Assembly (NCBI RefSeq): GCF_020524025.1
Contig: NZ_JAIVKN010000001.1
Location: 310,001-374,000, forward strand
Source of the DNA: Halobacillus litoralis
Lineage (GTDB): Bacteria > Bacillota > Bacilli > Bacillales > Halobacillaceae
Reading direction: 5' to 3'
DNA: 64,000 nucleotides
Shown piece by piece: positions 42,846 to 51,355 of this stretch (the first letter of the stretch is position 1; every line of letters begins with the position of its first letter). The position numbers were made by a program, and so were the translations under genes. The notes below the pieces were generated by a model, which saw only the letters and a program-made list of their open reading frames with translations, ran no database searches and had not been told where the DNA came from.

Positions 42846-43451
42846 ATGCGTATGTTTATCAGCAGAGTCTCTAAACTTTTAATCTCTTTGTTTCTATTCT
42901 ATATGTTCATAACAAATGATAATTGGCTGGACTTTATCTATGTGAACACTTTAATCTATACCACTATCGTATTACTCTTTCTTTTAGGTGCTTTCTGGAT
43001 CGGACGGCATTTAGTTCAATAGACAAACCCCCTGCGCTTTTCGTTTTTTATACAAGGGGTTTTAAGTCTCTGCATCATTCTTTTCTTTACTTACCAGATG
43101 TTTACGCCTTATTTCTACACAACGAGTTATTTGCAGAGGGTGGGTGAGGAAAACGTTGAAGGGTATTACGACTTGTCAAACAAAGAACAAAACAACAGAG
43201 AACAGAAGAAAATGAGGAAATCCTTATTAAGTGAAACGATGGCTTTATCAATGAATCCCCATAAATTTTTCTCTGGAAAAGATTTAGTGGCTATTGAGAT
43301 AGTAGAAATCAGCCGAAGCTATTACCTATACTACATGACAGCTGAATTAATAGAGAAAACGGATGGGAAAACCAGACCACATACATACCGGTTCACATTT
43401 ATTAAAGAGTACGGAGGGTTTAAGCTGGAAGGCTTTGAAGAGGTCACTTGA
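42846..43451 (+). pseudogene. Membrane protein gene interrupted by one in-frame TAG
   Basis: A single reading frame of 201 codons runs from ATG 42846 to the stop at 43451, broken only by TAG at 43020-43022. Before it: two hydrophobic segments (LLISLFLFYMFITNDN, TIVLLFLLGAFWIGRHLVQ). After it, without a start, TNPLRFSFFIQGVLSLCIIL and FFTYQMFTPYFYTTSYLQRV give a third helix followed by a soluble domain (VEGYYDLSNKEQ to KLEGFEEVT). The fit of helices and loop argues for one gene with a nonsense mutation; the C-terminal part alone could start at ATG 43098. Family not recognised. Confidence 0.75.
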
Positions 43452-43551
43452 GAAGGGATGTCTGGAAGCCCCTTTCTTAAAAGTTGTCCTTTATTAGTCT
43501 GAGGGATCCTCTGACTCATTTGATGGTCTAAAGATGCGTTAGGAGGAAATA

Positions 43552-43701
43552 ATGGGATTATTTATGCTTGTATTAATCATCATCGTTTTGTATCTTCTTT
43601 TCACAATCAGTGATATGAAAAGAATGATAAAAAAACAGCAGACCGAAATCGAAGAGGTTAAATCCTTGATGAAAGTGATGATAAAAGGAAACCAAAAATG
43701 A
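43552..43701 (+). CDS. Small membrane-anchored coiled-coil protein, 49 aa
   Basis: MGLFMLVLIIIVLYLLFTIS is a membrane helix, followed by DMKRMIKKQQTEIEEVKSLM, a heptad-like coiled coil. AGGAGG is 6-7 bases before ATG 43552, among the best ribosome-binding sites in the area. It resembles the YrzO/YtzI-type one-helix proteins in plan only. Confidence 0.7.
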   Translation: MGLFMLVLIIIVLYLLFTISDMKRMIKKQQTEIEEVKSLMKVMIKGNQK

Positions 43702-43773
43702 TGCGTACATAGAAAACAGCCGGACAGTTAGAGTACGAAGCTTTTATAATCAATGATGAGAAAGGAACCAACA

Positions 43774-44067
43774 ATGAAGTTTATTTATTTTTTCTTGTAC
43801 AGCTTCTTTCTGCATACCGTTTTTCAATTAGCTTTCTTCTATGCAGAGGACAACTTTCGAAAGCCCCTGGGTGGTTTCAGTCAGCCTGACATGTTTAGGG
43901 TGCTCCTGATCCTTGTCGTTCTGCTTTCGTATTTTCGCTTAATTCCTCAGTTATTTGACCGGTTTGAGGAACTATCAAAGAGATCTAAACTTGGTTTGAC
44001 TATTTTATCTTTTATCGTCTCTACTGTCTGTACCGGCTTTTTACTTGCTGTTTATTTTGAAAGGTAA
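43774..44067 (+). CDS. Small three-helix membrane protein
   Basis: 97 residues: MKFIYFFLYSFFLHTVFQLA, a loop with EDNFRKPLGGFSQPD, MFRVLLILVVLLSYFRL, then LGLTILSFIVSTVCTGFLLA. ATG 43774 is 8 bases after AAAGGA; ATG 43753 is in frame but unsupported. No family recognised. Confidence 0.65.
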   Translation: MKFIYFFLYSFFLHTVFQLAFFYAEDNFRKPLGGFSQPDMFRVLLILVVLLSYFRLIPQLFDRFEELSKRSKLGLTILSFIVSTVCTGFLLAVYFER

Positions 44068-44173
44068 TTAAAAGCTGATACTCGTAAAAGGGTGCCGTCT
44101 TTATACTAAAATAAATAAAAATACGTTAGTGAAGGAAGAAGAGGAAGCGCTGTGGTTTGTTTTACACCTTATA

Positions 44174-44191
44174 ATTGGTATAGATAACTAT
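44174..44191 (+). promoter_or_regulatory. Probable NagR (YvoA) operator before nagA
   Basis: ATTGGTATAGATAACTAT resembles the GntR/HutC-type sites that NagR uses at the B. subtilis nagAB and nagP promoters (ATTGGTATAGA core). TATAAT overlaps its right end (44189-44194). Bases 44195-44360 are non-coding leader. No nagR gene lies in the window. Confidence 0.6.
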
Positions 44192-44360
44192 AATTTGTCT
44201 ATCTACTGACAAGAATGTCCAACGCTTATAGCGGGGGAATTTCTATACATAGAATACCGTTAGGCCAGGGGATAATGGTTTCTGCTTCCCTCTTTTGTGG
44301 GAAAAGAAAAATTAGAATAGATTGGAAGTTATTCAGTGTGGATGGAAGGGAGCAGGCGTC

Positions 44361-45545
44361 ATGAGTGATCTAATCATAACCAACGTGAAGATTATCAGCG
44401 AAGGTGGGACAATCCCAGCCGGGACGATCCGTATCACATCCGGTAAAATAGAAAGCATTTCACAGGTAAGCAAGGAGGTGCATGATGCGCACGTGATTGA
44501 TGGGAAGGGAGAAACGTTCACTCTGGTGCCTGGTTTTATCGATGTTCATATTCATGGTTCCAGTGGTCATGATGTGATGGATTCCTCCAAAGAAGCCCTT
44601 GGAGGAATCGCTGCTCAACTGCCAAAAGAAGGGACAACGAGCTTCTTGGCGACCACGATGACTCAATCCGAAGAAAATATCCACCAGGCGGTGCAGACGG
44701 CTGGAGATTATCTGGAATCACAGCCGGCAAATGGACAAGCTGAATTGCTTGGTATCCATCTGGAGGGTCCTTTTTTATCAAAGAAAAAAGCAGGGGCCCA
44801 GCCGCTCGATCATATTATTGCTCCTTCTCTTAAGCTTTTCAATAAGTGGCAGGAAGCAAGCAGAAACAGTATCCGTCTTGTTACGCTTGCTCCTGAAATA
44901 GAAGGAGCGCTATCGTTTATTAAAAATGTGAGCGGTACTGGAGTCATTTGTTCCTTAGGACACAGTGATGCGAGTTTGCATGAAGCAAGTGAAGCGGTGG
45001 CGTGCGGAGCGAGTCACGTTACTCATTTATACAATCAGATGAGTGGTCTGCATCATAGAGAGCCGGGACTTGTTGGAGCGGCATTGACTCATCCGCAGCT
45101 GATGGTAGAGCTGATCGTTGATTTCATTCATGTTCACCCGGAAGCGGTTAAACTTGCGTATCAACTGTTAGGCCGGGAACGTACGGTTTTAATTACGGAT
45201 GCCATGCGGGCAAAGTGTCTGTCTCCTGGCATGTATGATCTCGGCGGACAGGATGTCATTGTGAAGGACGGTGAAGCACGACTTTCCGATGGTACGCTTG
45301 CCGGAAGCATCCTGACGTTGGAGGAAGCTGCCCAAAAGATGAAACAGGCTGTAGGTGTAACGACAGAGGACCTGGTTCAGATTACTTCAACGAATGCGGC
45401 GAGAGAGCTTGGAATCGATGAACGAAAAGGCAGTATTGCAGTAGGAAAGGACGCAGACCTGGTGCTGCTTGATGAAAACGGCAGGGTTGTGATGACGGTT
45501 TGTAGAGGAGTCATCAGCTATGATGGAAGGGAGCGTTGGGCGTGA
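44361..45545 (+). CDS. nagA: N-acetylglucosamine-6-phosphate deacetylase
   Basis: 394 residues. Amidohydrolase fold: GFIDVHIHGSSGHDVM (metal/phosphate side), HLEGPFLSKKKAGAQ (metal Glu), SLGHSDASLHEASEAV and SHVTHLYNQMSG (metal histidines), VLITDAMRA (catalytic Asp). Removes the acetyl group from GlcNAc-6-P to give GlcN-6-P for NagB. ATG 44361 follows GAAGGGAG. Its end overlaps the nagB start by four bases (GTGA). Confidence 0.96.
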   Translation: MSDLIITNVKIISEGGTIPAGTIRITSGKIESISQVSKEVHDAHVIDGKGETFTLVPGFIDVHIHGSSGHDVMDSSKEALGGIAAQLPKEGTTSFLATTMTQSEENIHQAVQTAGDYLESQPANGQAELLGIHLEGPFLSKKKAGAQPLDHIIAPSLKLFNKWQEASRNSIRLVTLAPEIEGALSFIKNVSGTGVICSLGHSDASLHEASEAVACGASHVTHLYNQMSGLHHREPGLVGAALTHPQLMVELIVDFIHVHPEAVKLAYQLLGRERTVLITDAMRAKCLSPGMYDLGGQDVIVKDGEARLSDGTLAGSILTLEEAAQKMKQAVGVTTEDLVQITSTNAARELGIDERKGSIAVGKDADLVLLDENGRVVMTVCRGVISYDGRERWA

Positions 45546-46282
45546 ATATCATTGTCGTTAAAGATTATAAGGAGCTGAGTGAGCGGGCTTGCTCTATTAT
45601 TGAAAATCAGATAGAGATGAGAGCGGCTTCTGTATTAGGTTTAGCTACCGGTAGTACGCCGCTCGGCACCTATCAAGAACTGATACAGGGGTATGAGGAA
45701 GGACGGACGGATTACAGCCGGGTTTCAACTTTCAACTTGGATGAGTATATTGGTCTCAGCCCTGATCACCCCCAGAGCTACCGTTATTTTATGAATCAAA
45801 AATTGTTCTCCCACATTAATATATCTGATGAGAACACGTATATTCCTGACGGGAAGGCAGAAGATCTACAAAAGGAATGCATCCGGTATGAGCGACTGGT
45901 TGAAGAGATCGGACCGCCTGATTTACAGCTGTTGGGCATTGGTGAAAATGGACATATCGGCTTTAATGAGCCTGGTACGTCGTTTGAAAGTGAGACGCAT
46001 ATCGTTCAATTAACGGATTCAACGAGAGAAGCAAACGCCCGCTTTTTTTCATCAATGGAAGACGTACCTACACAAGCGGTGACAATGGGAATCCGCTCCA
46101 TATTAAAAAGTCGGCGCATCCTTCTATTAGCTTCAGGTGAGAGGAAAGCGACTGCCATTAAGCAGTTTATTGAAAGTGAACGGACGGAACAATTTCCAGC
46201 CTCCTCGTTAAAAGATCATCAGGATATGACCCTGATTGTCGATCAAGCTGCCTATCAAAAGGCAATTGAAAAAGAAACTTGA
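45542..46282 (+). CDS. nagB: Glucosamine-6-phosphate deaminase
   Basis: 246 residues. LGLATGSTPLGTYQELI (phosphate loop), FNLDEYIGLSPDHPQSY (catalytic Asp and signature), LLGIGENGHIGFNEPGTSF (active-site His and Glu). Converts GlcN-6-P to fructose-6-P and ammonia. GTG 45542 overlaps the nagA stop; TTG 45536 is an in-frame alternative. Together with nagA it completes the amino-sugar catabolic pathway; no PTS transporter or regulator is nearby. Confidence 0.96.
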   Translation: MNIIVVKDYKELSERACSIIENQIEMRAASVLGLATGSTPLGTYQELIQGYEEGRTDYSRVSTFNLDEYIGLSPDHPQSYRYFMNQKLFSHINISDENTYIPDGKAEDLQKECIRYERLVEEIGPPDLQLLGIGENGHIGFNEPGTSFESETHIVQLTDSTREANARFFSSMEDVPTQAVTMGIRSILKSRRILLLASGERKATAIKQFIESERTEQFPASSLKDHQDMTLIVDQAAYQKAIEKET

Positions 46283-46329
46283 CAGGGATGAGGAATAAAA
46301 GTAACATTATTCTAAATTTAATAAAAAAT

Positions 46330-46570
46330 GGTGATGACAGAACGAAGTAGTGCAGATATCCCTGTTTCAGAGAGTCGGTGGCTGGTGAGAACCGATACAA
46401 ATAGCTGGACGAATTACTTTCTTGAGCTTCTTTTACGAAATGAATAAGAGTAGTAAAAGACGGATAATCCGATATCTTTTTGAGGGGAAGAAAGAGGGAA
46501 ATCTCATTCTTCAACTTGGGTGGTAACGCGTGATAAGACACGTCCCAATCGATGGGGCGTGTCTTTTTTA
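46330..46570 (+). ncRNA. Tyrosine T-box leader of tyrS
   Basis: Stem I region from about 46335; specifier region GAAT-TAC-TTTCTTGAG with TAC (Tyr) at 46415-46417. T-box sequence TTGGGTGGTAACGCG at 46516-46530. The antiterminator pairs TTGGG with TCCCAA and GCG with CGT; the alternative terminator is AGACACGTCCCAATCGATGG with a complementary arm and TTTTTT (46536-46568). Uncharged tRNA-Tyr should allow read-through into tyrS. Confidence 0.95.
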
Positions 46571-46611
46571 TTGGCCATTTTTCATAAAAAAACTTGTTGG
46601 AGGGGTAGAGA

Positions 46612-47856
46612 ATGAATCATATCGAACAGTTAGACCAGAATCAAAAACAGGAATTAACGAGACAGTATGAGATTCTCTCCTACGGGGTGGAAACGATTCT
46701 TCCCGCAGATGAATTTAAACAGAAAATCGCTAAGTCCATCCATACAGGAAAACCTCTAAAGGTGAAACTGGGTCTCGACCCCACGGCCCCCGATGTTCAT
46801 ATCGGTCATACGGTTGTGTTAAATAAATTAAAGCAGTTCCAACAGCTCGGCCACACCGTCCAGTTGATTATCGGTGATTTTACAGGGAAGATCGGTGATC
46901 CAACTGGAAAAACCGCCACACGTACGGCACTGACTGACGAAGAAGTCCAGCATAATGCAAAAACATACTTTGAACAGTTCGGAAAAGTGGTGGATATGGA
47001 CAAAGTGGAACTGCATTATAACAGTAAGTGGCTCGCAGGTCTTGGCTTTGCGGAAATTCTGCAGCTCGCAAGTACGGTCACCGTTGCACGCATGCTTGAA
47101 AGAAATGATTTTCATAATCGATACCAGGCAAATAAACCGATTCATCTGCATGAATTCTTTTACCCGGTCATGCAGGGCTATGATTCTTTTGCGTTAGAAT
47201 CGGACATCGAACTAGGTGGAACCGATCAGGAGTTCAACGTCCTGTTTGGACGACAGATACAGGATCATTACAGTCAGGAAAAACAAGTGATTCTCACACT
47301 GCCGCTTTTGGAGGGCCTTGATGGGGTAGAGAAAATGTCGAAGTCTAAGAACAACTATATCGGGATTGATGAACATCCGAATGAGATCTTCGGAAAAACG
47401 ATGTCGATTCCAGATAAGCTGATTGTAAAGTACTTCCGTCTGGCTTCCAATCTTTCTATAGAAGCCGTTGGTGAGTTGGAGGAGAAACTTGCAAACGGTA
47501 CGCTGCATCCAAGAGATGCGAAGGTCCAATTGGCTCAATCTTTTGTCGAGTTATTTTATGATAAGAAGACGGCCGGACAGGCGAAAGAACATTTCCAAAA
47601 CGTCTTCCAGAAAAATAAAATCCCGACGGATCTACCTGAAGTATTGTGGGAAGGCGAATCTCCTATTTCCATCGTTGATCTGGTGAAGGAACTGGATTTA
47701 CTGCCGTCGAAAAGTGAGGTAAGACGGATGATCAAAAACGGAGGGGTCCGGTTAAATCAAGAGAAAGTAATTGACCCTTCTCTAGAGATTACCGTTACAG
47801 ACGGTCTCATTCTGCAGGTTGGCAAGAGGAAATTCGTTCAGTTGAAACGAAAGTAA
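46612..47856 (+). CDS. tyrS: Tyrosyl-tRNA synthetase, TyrZ-type
   Basis: 414 residues. Class I signatures: GLDPTAPDVHIGHTVVLNKL (HIGH) and GVEKMSKSKNNYIG (KMSKS); an S4 RNA-binding domain ends the protein (VRRMIKNGGVRLNQEK). The sequence KLGLDPTAPD and GDFTGKIGDPTGK matches the second B. subtilis enzyme, TyrZ, rather than TyrS. ATG 46612 follows GGAGGGG. Controlled by the T-box just upstream. No terminator is seen before the next gene 35 bases on. Confidence 0.95.
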   Translation: MNHIEQLDQNQKQELTRQYEILSYGVETILPADEFKQKIAKSIHTGKPLKVKLGLDPTAPDVHIGHTVVLNKLKQFQQLGHTVQLIIGDFTGKIGDPTGKTATRTALTDEEVQHNAKTYFEQFGKVVDMDKVELHYNSKWLAGLGFAEILQLASTVTVARMLERNDFHNRYQANKPIHLHEFFYPVMQGYDSFALESDIELGGTDQEFNVLFGRQIQDHYSQEKQVILTLPLLEGLDGVEKMSKSKNNYIGIDEHPNEIFGKTMSIPDKLIVKYFRLASNLSIEAVGELEEKLANGTLHPRDAKVQLAQSFVELFYDKKTAGQAKEHFQNVFQKNKIPTDLPEVLWEGESPISIVDLVKELDLLPSKSEVRRMIKNGGVRLNQEKVIDPSLEITVTDGLILQVGKRKFVQLKRK

Positions 47857-47891
47857 AGCTTCATAGACTTCACAAAAAAGGAGGAACACAC

Positions 47892-48209
47892 ATGTATGTA
47901 AAAGTGTATACCTATCATGTCCAGCCGGATAAAACGTCTGAATTTCTAGACATTCTTAAACAGGCGCAGGCGATTTATGAACGGGAAATAAGCACAGAGA
48001 TGACGGTCCTACAAAGCAAAGATGACCCGGCGAAGTGGATGGAAATCAGCCGTTACAATAGTGAAGAAACTTATAGAAAGGGAATGGAACAACTCGAGGG
48101 GGATGAAGAGATTCGAAAGCTCTTCATAGCCTTTCAGTCAGTTCTAATACCAGAAAAAAATGACGTACAGGAAGGGAGTTTTGAGGAGGTGTCCATCCAT
48201 GATCGTTAA
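47892..48209 (+). CDS. Antibiotic biosynthesis monooxygenase (ABM) family protein
   Basis: 105 residues, the size of the dimeric alpha+beta barrel family. MYVKVYTYHVQPDKTSEFLD and ISRYNSEETYRKGMEQLE match the ABM strand-helix plan. Function not deducible; related proteins include monooxygenases and heme-degrading IsdG. AAAAGGAGG is 6-14 bases before ATG. It may be transcribed from the tyrS promoter and overlaps the next gene by 11 bases. Confidence 0.8.
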   Translation: MYVKVYTYHVQPDKTSEFLDILKQAQAIYEREISTEMTVLQSKDDPAKWMEISRYNSEETYRKGMEQLEGDEEIRKLFIAFQSVLIPEKNDVQEGSFEEVSIHDR

Positions 48210-48822
48210 AGAATTAATCAACGATATCACCGCCCGCTTGAAAGAGAAATACCAGTGTCATACGGTTATTCTCTATGGCTCCTATATGACAGGGGACTAT
48301 ACAAAGGAAAGTGACATTGACCTCCTTGGATTTACCGATACAACAGAGCAGGAGGAGAATGAAGTTGATCTCTTTCAAGGGAAGCAGCTGGATGTTTGGG
48401 TTCATCCAACTCCTCACATGGATAATCCCGGCCGGTTTCTAAAAGCTCATCAAGGACAGATCGTGCTTGATGAAAAGGGAAAAGCGGCTTTGTTTCTATC
48501 AGAAGTTCACCGTGTTTTTGAGGAGGGCCCAAAGAAGCTTTCTGGAGAAGAAAAAACGTTTTTAAGGACATGGCTCAGGAAAATGGAAGTAAGGTCGCAA
48601 AAAGGGGACCTGGAAGGAAATTACCGGTTCCATTGGATGCTGAAAGATAGTCTTGAAATCTATTTTGAACTGAATGACCGCTGGTATTTAGGTCCGAAGA
48701 AGTCGTTTGAGTGGCTGAAGAAAAATGATCCGGAGGCGCATGATCTTTTTCAAAGGTCTTTACAGGAATCATGGGAGAAAGATCACGTCTCTCGTCTTAT
48801 TAATTACATAACCAGCGAGTAA
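48199..48822 (+). CDS. Nucleotidyltransferase-domain protein
   Basis: 207 residues. VILYGSYMTGDYTKESDIDL is the Pol-beta nucleotidyltransferase signature (GSY-x-G-x(5)-SD-x-D), and the next strand QLDVWVHP would bring the third acid. The rest is helical, as in kanamycin-nucleotidyltransferase-like proteins. GAGGAGGTG precedes ATG 48199, within the end of the ABM gene. Likely transfers a nucleotide to a small molecule; substrate unknown. Confidence 0.88.
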   Translation: MIVKELINDITARLKEKYQCHTVILYGSYMTGDYTKESDIDLLGFTDTTEQEENEVDLFQGKQLDVWVHPTPHMDNPGRFLKAHQGQIVLDEKGKAALFLSEVHRVFEEGPKKLSGEEKTFLRTWLRKMEVRSQKGDLEGNYRFHWMLKDSLEIYFELNDRWYLGPKKSFEWLKKNDPEAHDLFQRSLQESWEKDHVSRLINYITSE

Positions 48823-49045
48823 TCTGCCACTTCCTTTTGGTTCCCGGACTCAAAGAAAACGTAGTACAGCCGATAAACAAGGAGAGAAAAAGGGAATTCC
48901 AGGCGTTCCATCAGCCTTAAATGACAGAAATGAAAAGGATGAAACAGCAATTTCAAATTTTTTCAATAAAAAGATTGTTTTATATTCCAAATTTTGAAAT
49001 AATTACATTTGTGTTAAATTTATAGAACAGATAGGTGGGACGTGG

Positions 49046-49303
49046 ATGAAACAAGTCGTTGCGATGTGGAAAGATGAGAAAAACAACCTTGGGGTTATAG
49101 AAGTGAAAGACCATATATTTGGTTCATCCTTCCATCCCGTTGCTTTTAATTCTGGTCAACCGTATGAATACGAGATTATCAATAATCTCTGGTATACGAC
49201 CTATCATGGGGCTCGGCAGTTTTTTAGGTCAAAGACAAATACATATAAAGGCAACGGGCGGATGAGGAAGATTGGTCAAGAGAAAGAGCAGGAAATTTGC
49301 TGA
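49046..49303 (+). CDS. Uncharacterised small protein, LWYTTYxGARQ family (copy 2)
   Basis: 85 residues, paralogue of the 101-residue protein at 14253. Common blocks: AMWKDEKNNLGVIEVKDHIF versus the same region of copy 1, LWYTTYHGARQFFRSKTNTY and NGRMRKIG. Conservation of aromatic and Gly-Ala-Arg-Gln residues suggests a real fold. The site before ATG 49046 is GGTGGG. Flanked by an AT-rich non-coding region (48823-49045). Confidence 0.75.
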   Translation: MKQVVAMWKDEKNNLGVIEVKDHIFGSSFHPVAFNSGQPYEYEIINNLWYTTYHGARQFFRSKTNTYKGNGRMRKIGQEKEQEIC

Positions 49304-49419
49304 TGCATTCTTTTAGAAATCGAAACGGGCGGCACAGGGGATAGTTGTGTGGATAATCTTAAAGATCACCAAATATACTCTGTGTTTGACAGCCTGTACT
49401 CGGAAGGGGCAGCATAGAG

Positions 49420-49659
49420 ATGAAAGTGGATGTGAAAACAAAAAAGACCGGGGATAAGGAAATCCGCTACACACATATTCAAAATGAATCTGAAACGATC
49501 TGCTTTATGTTCTCCGGGGCTGGCTATTCCTATGACCGGCCGTTATTCTACTATGCGACAATGGCGATGCTTGAGGAAAAAGATGATGAGATAGTAAAGA
49601 AAGAAACCATCCAGCTCCTGCAGATATCCTCTGAAAACCCCCATATTCACAACTATTAG
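49420..49659 (+). pseudogene. Truncated alpha/beta-hydrolase-like protein, 79 aa
   Basis: Begins like a full-length hydrolase: RYTHIQNESETICFMFSGAG and YSYDRPLFYYATMAMLEE. The nucleophile elbow and catalytic residues that should follow are absent; after Glu-Lys the frame continues with DDEIVKKETIQLLQISSENP and stops at 49659. Probably the 5' end joined to its own 3' end or to unrelated sequence by a deletion. ATG 49420 has only a weak site (GAAGGGGC). It abuts a convergent gene remnant. Confidence 0.55.
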
Positions 49660-49859
49660 CCGCTCACGACAGCGGGAATGCCATTAACTACGGCATCCAA
49701 GAAGATACAAGCATCCATCCTGGAAGCGGTCTCCGTTGTACCTGTGATTAAATAACTTAGAATAGTTTGTTCAATCAAGGCAATGACCTGACCATTCAGC
49801 TCTGAACGGCTTTTTTGGCATGGTACTTTTTCAATTGGGCTAAAGAAAAAAGAAGCTGT
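49656..49859 (-). pseudogene. Start-less coding remnant, possibly a regulator C-terminus
   Basis: On the minus strand 67 codons are open and protein-like: CQKSRSELNGQVIALIEQTI, then LSYLITGTTETASRMDACIF and LDAVVNGIPAVVSG before a double stop. No ATG, GTG or TTG with a ribosome site opens it. The helical text resembles C-terminal halves of TetR-family regulators, but I cannot confirm this. It meets the truncated hydrolase tail to tail, suggesting a deletion scar. Confidence 0.4.
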
Positions 49860-49993
49860 TTAAGCCGAGGTTATCATAATGTACATAAGACAGTGCCTGT
49901 TTATTATAAGAAAGTTCCATAATTTGTGAAACCTTTTCATCCCTATACCCGTATACAAGGGAAAGGAACGAATAAGAAAGGACGGGACAATTT

Positions 49994-50209
49994 ATGTATC
50001 TCATCTTAGGTTTTGTCGGAATTATAGGTGGTCTTCTCCTTTTTGGGTGGATTCGGGATGAATTGGGATGGAACACCAACAAGTTTTATGGTGATGAAGC
50101 AAATAAGAATAAACGGACACCGAAGGAAGAAGCTTTTGATAAGAGCTCCCGGTATTATGCCAGCGCGAAAAATCAGAGCTTTGGAAGTTCAGACGGACCC
50201 GGAGATTAA
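49994..50209 (+). CDS. Small one-helix membrane protein with polar tail
   Basis: 71 residues: MYLILGFVGIIGGLLLFGWI membrane helix, then a hydrophilic tail RDELGWNTNKFYGDEANKNK and AKNQSFGSSDGPGD. AAAGGA lies 12 bases upstream of ATG. A terminator follows closely. No family recognised. Confidence 0.6.
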   Translation: MYLILGFVGIIGGLLLFGWIRDELGWNTNKFYGDEANKNKRTPKEEAFDKSSRYYASAKNQSFGSSDGPGD

Positions 50210-50229
50210 TAGAATAGGCACACAACATG

Positions 50230-50267
50230 AAAAGAGCTCAGCGGTAAAGGATACGCTGAGCTCTTTT
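50230..50267. terminator. Intrinsic terminator between convergent genes
   Basis: AAAAGAGCTCAGCG (50230-50243) pairs with CGCTGAGCTCTTTT (50254-50267) around a 10-base loop. Confidence 0.92.
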
Positions 50268-50317
50268 AGTGAATTGATCTATTTATCCAAATCGTTATGA
50301 TAATAAAAGAATATTTG

Positions 50318-51202
50318 TCAGCTCTCTGCCATCATATGCTTGTAGTAAGTATACAAGGCCTGCGTTCCTTTGTTCGCTCCACCTGCTTCACTGAGTTGAT
50401 CATACAGTTGTTTAGCGAGTTTTAAACCAGGAACAGGGACGTTCATTTCTTCAGCAGCATCAATGGCAATCTGCATATCTTTAATAAAATGTTTAACATA
50501 AAATCCAGGGTCAAAATTCTGGTCTATCATCCGCGGGGCAAGGTTGGATAACGACCAGCTCCCGGCTGCACCAAATGAAATACTCTTAAGCACTTTCTTT
50601 GGGTCAAGCCCCGCTTCTTCCGCATAGAGAACCGCTTCAGTTACACCCATCATTCCGGAAGCGATAGCAATCTGGTTCGACATCTTTGTGTGCTGACCGG
50701 CGCCTGCTTCCCCTTGAAGGACAATGTTTTCCCCCATCACTTCAAAGATCGGGAGGACCTCTTCAAACAAGCCTTCCTCTCCACCGACCATAATCGTTAA
50801 AGCGGCATTCCTTGCTCCGACATCTCCACCGGATACCGGTGCATCATAGGCATGAATTCCTGCTTCTTTTGCTTTGTTGTAAATCTTTTCAGCAAGTTTT
50901 GGTGAAGAAGTAGTCATGTCAATCACATAGGAACCTTGCTTTGCGTTATGTAGAAGGCCATCTTCCCCAAAATAGATCTCTTCTACATCTTTTGGGTAAC
51001 CAACAATCGTAATGATGACATCAGATGCCTGCGCGAGCGATGCCGTATCTTCTTTCCATTCGGCGCCTGCCTCAAGTAAGTCGCTGGCTTTTTCTTTTGT
51101 CCGTGTGAATACATTTAGGGAATAACCTGCTTCCATTAAGTTTTTCGCCATGCTTTTTCCCATAACTCCTGTACCAATAAAGCCGATGGTTTTCTTTGTC
51201 AT
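50318..51202 (-). CDS. NAD(P)-dependent 3-hydroxyisobutyrate dehydrogenase-family oxidoreductase
   Basis: 294 residues. KTIGFIGTGVMGKSMAKNLM is the Rossmann dinucleotide loop and substrate signature, MTTSSPKLAEKIYNKA the helix, DAPVSGGDVGARNAALTIMV the substrate-binding motif and GAGQHTKMSNQIAIASGMMG contains the catalytic Lys. Reduces or oxidises a beta-hydroxyacid; the exact acid is unknown. ATG 51202 has GGGAGAGG upstream. Monocistronic, sharing the terminator with the convergent small gene. Confidence 0.93.
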   Translation of the reverse strand: MTKKTIGFIGTGVMGKSMAKNLMEAGYSLNVFTRTKEKASDLLEAGAEWKEDTASLAQASDVIITIVGYPKDVEEIYFGEDGLLHNAKQGSYVIDMTTSSPKLAEKIYNKAKEAGIHAYDAPVSGGDVGARNAALTIMVGGEEGLFEEVLPIFEVMGENIVLQGEAGAGQHTKMSNQIAIASGMMGVTEAVLYAEEAGLDPKKVLKSISFGAAGSWSLSNLAPRMIDQNFDPGFYVKHFIKDMQIAIDAAEEMNVPVPGLKLAKQLYDQLSEAGGANKGTQALYTYYKHMMAES

Positions 51203-51355
51203 TATGCCTCTCCCACTTTCTGCTGGTTGTATAAACCTTTACATAAAAGTATAGCAAGGAACCAGCAGCAGCCACAAATAGAAAAGGGGCTGTTTTAAAA
51301 ATAAGGGAACTTTTTCCTTTTTCATTCGTAAATCATTAGGAGGGGAGGGGTCGTT

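Noticed and set aside
42923-43147. 74-codon frame across the amber codon
   Set aside because: The interrupted frame gives a better continuous membrane protein; this is its shadow.
44143-44156. Second cre site (GGAAGCGCTGTGG) before nagA
   Set aside because: Too many mismatches to the consensus, notably at the outer positions, to call.
46806-47538. Several minus-strand frames within tyrS
   Set aside because: All are antisense shadows of a strongly conserved synthetase gene.
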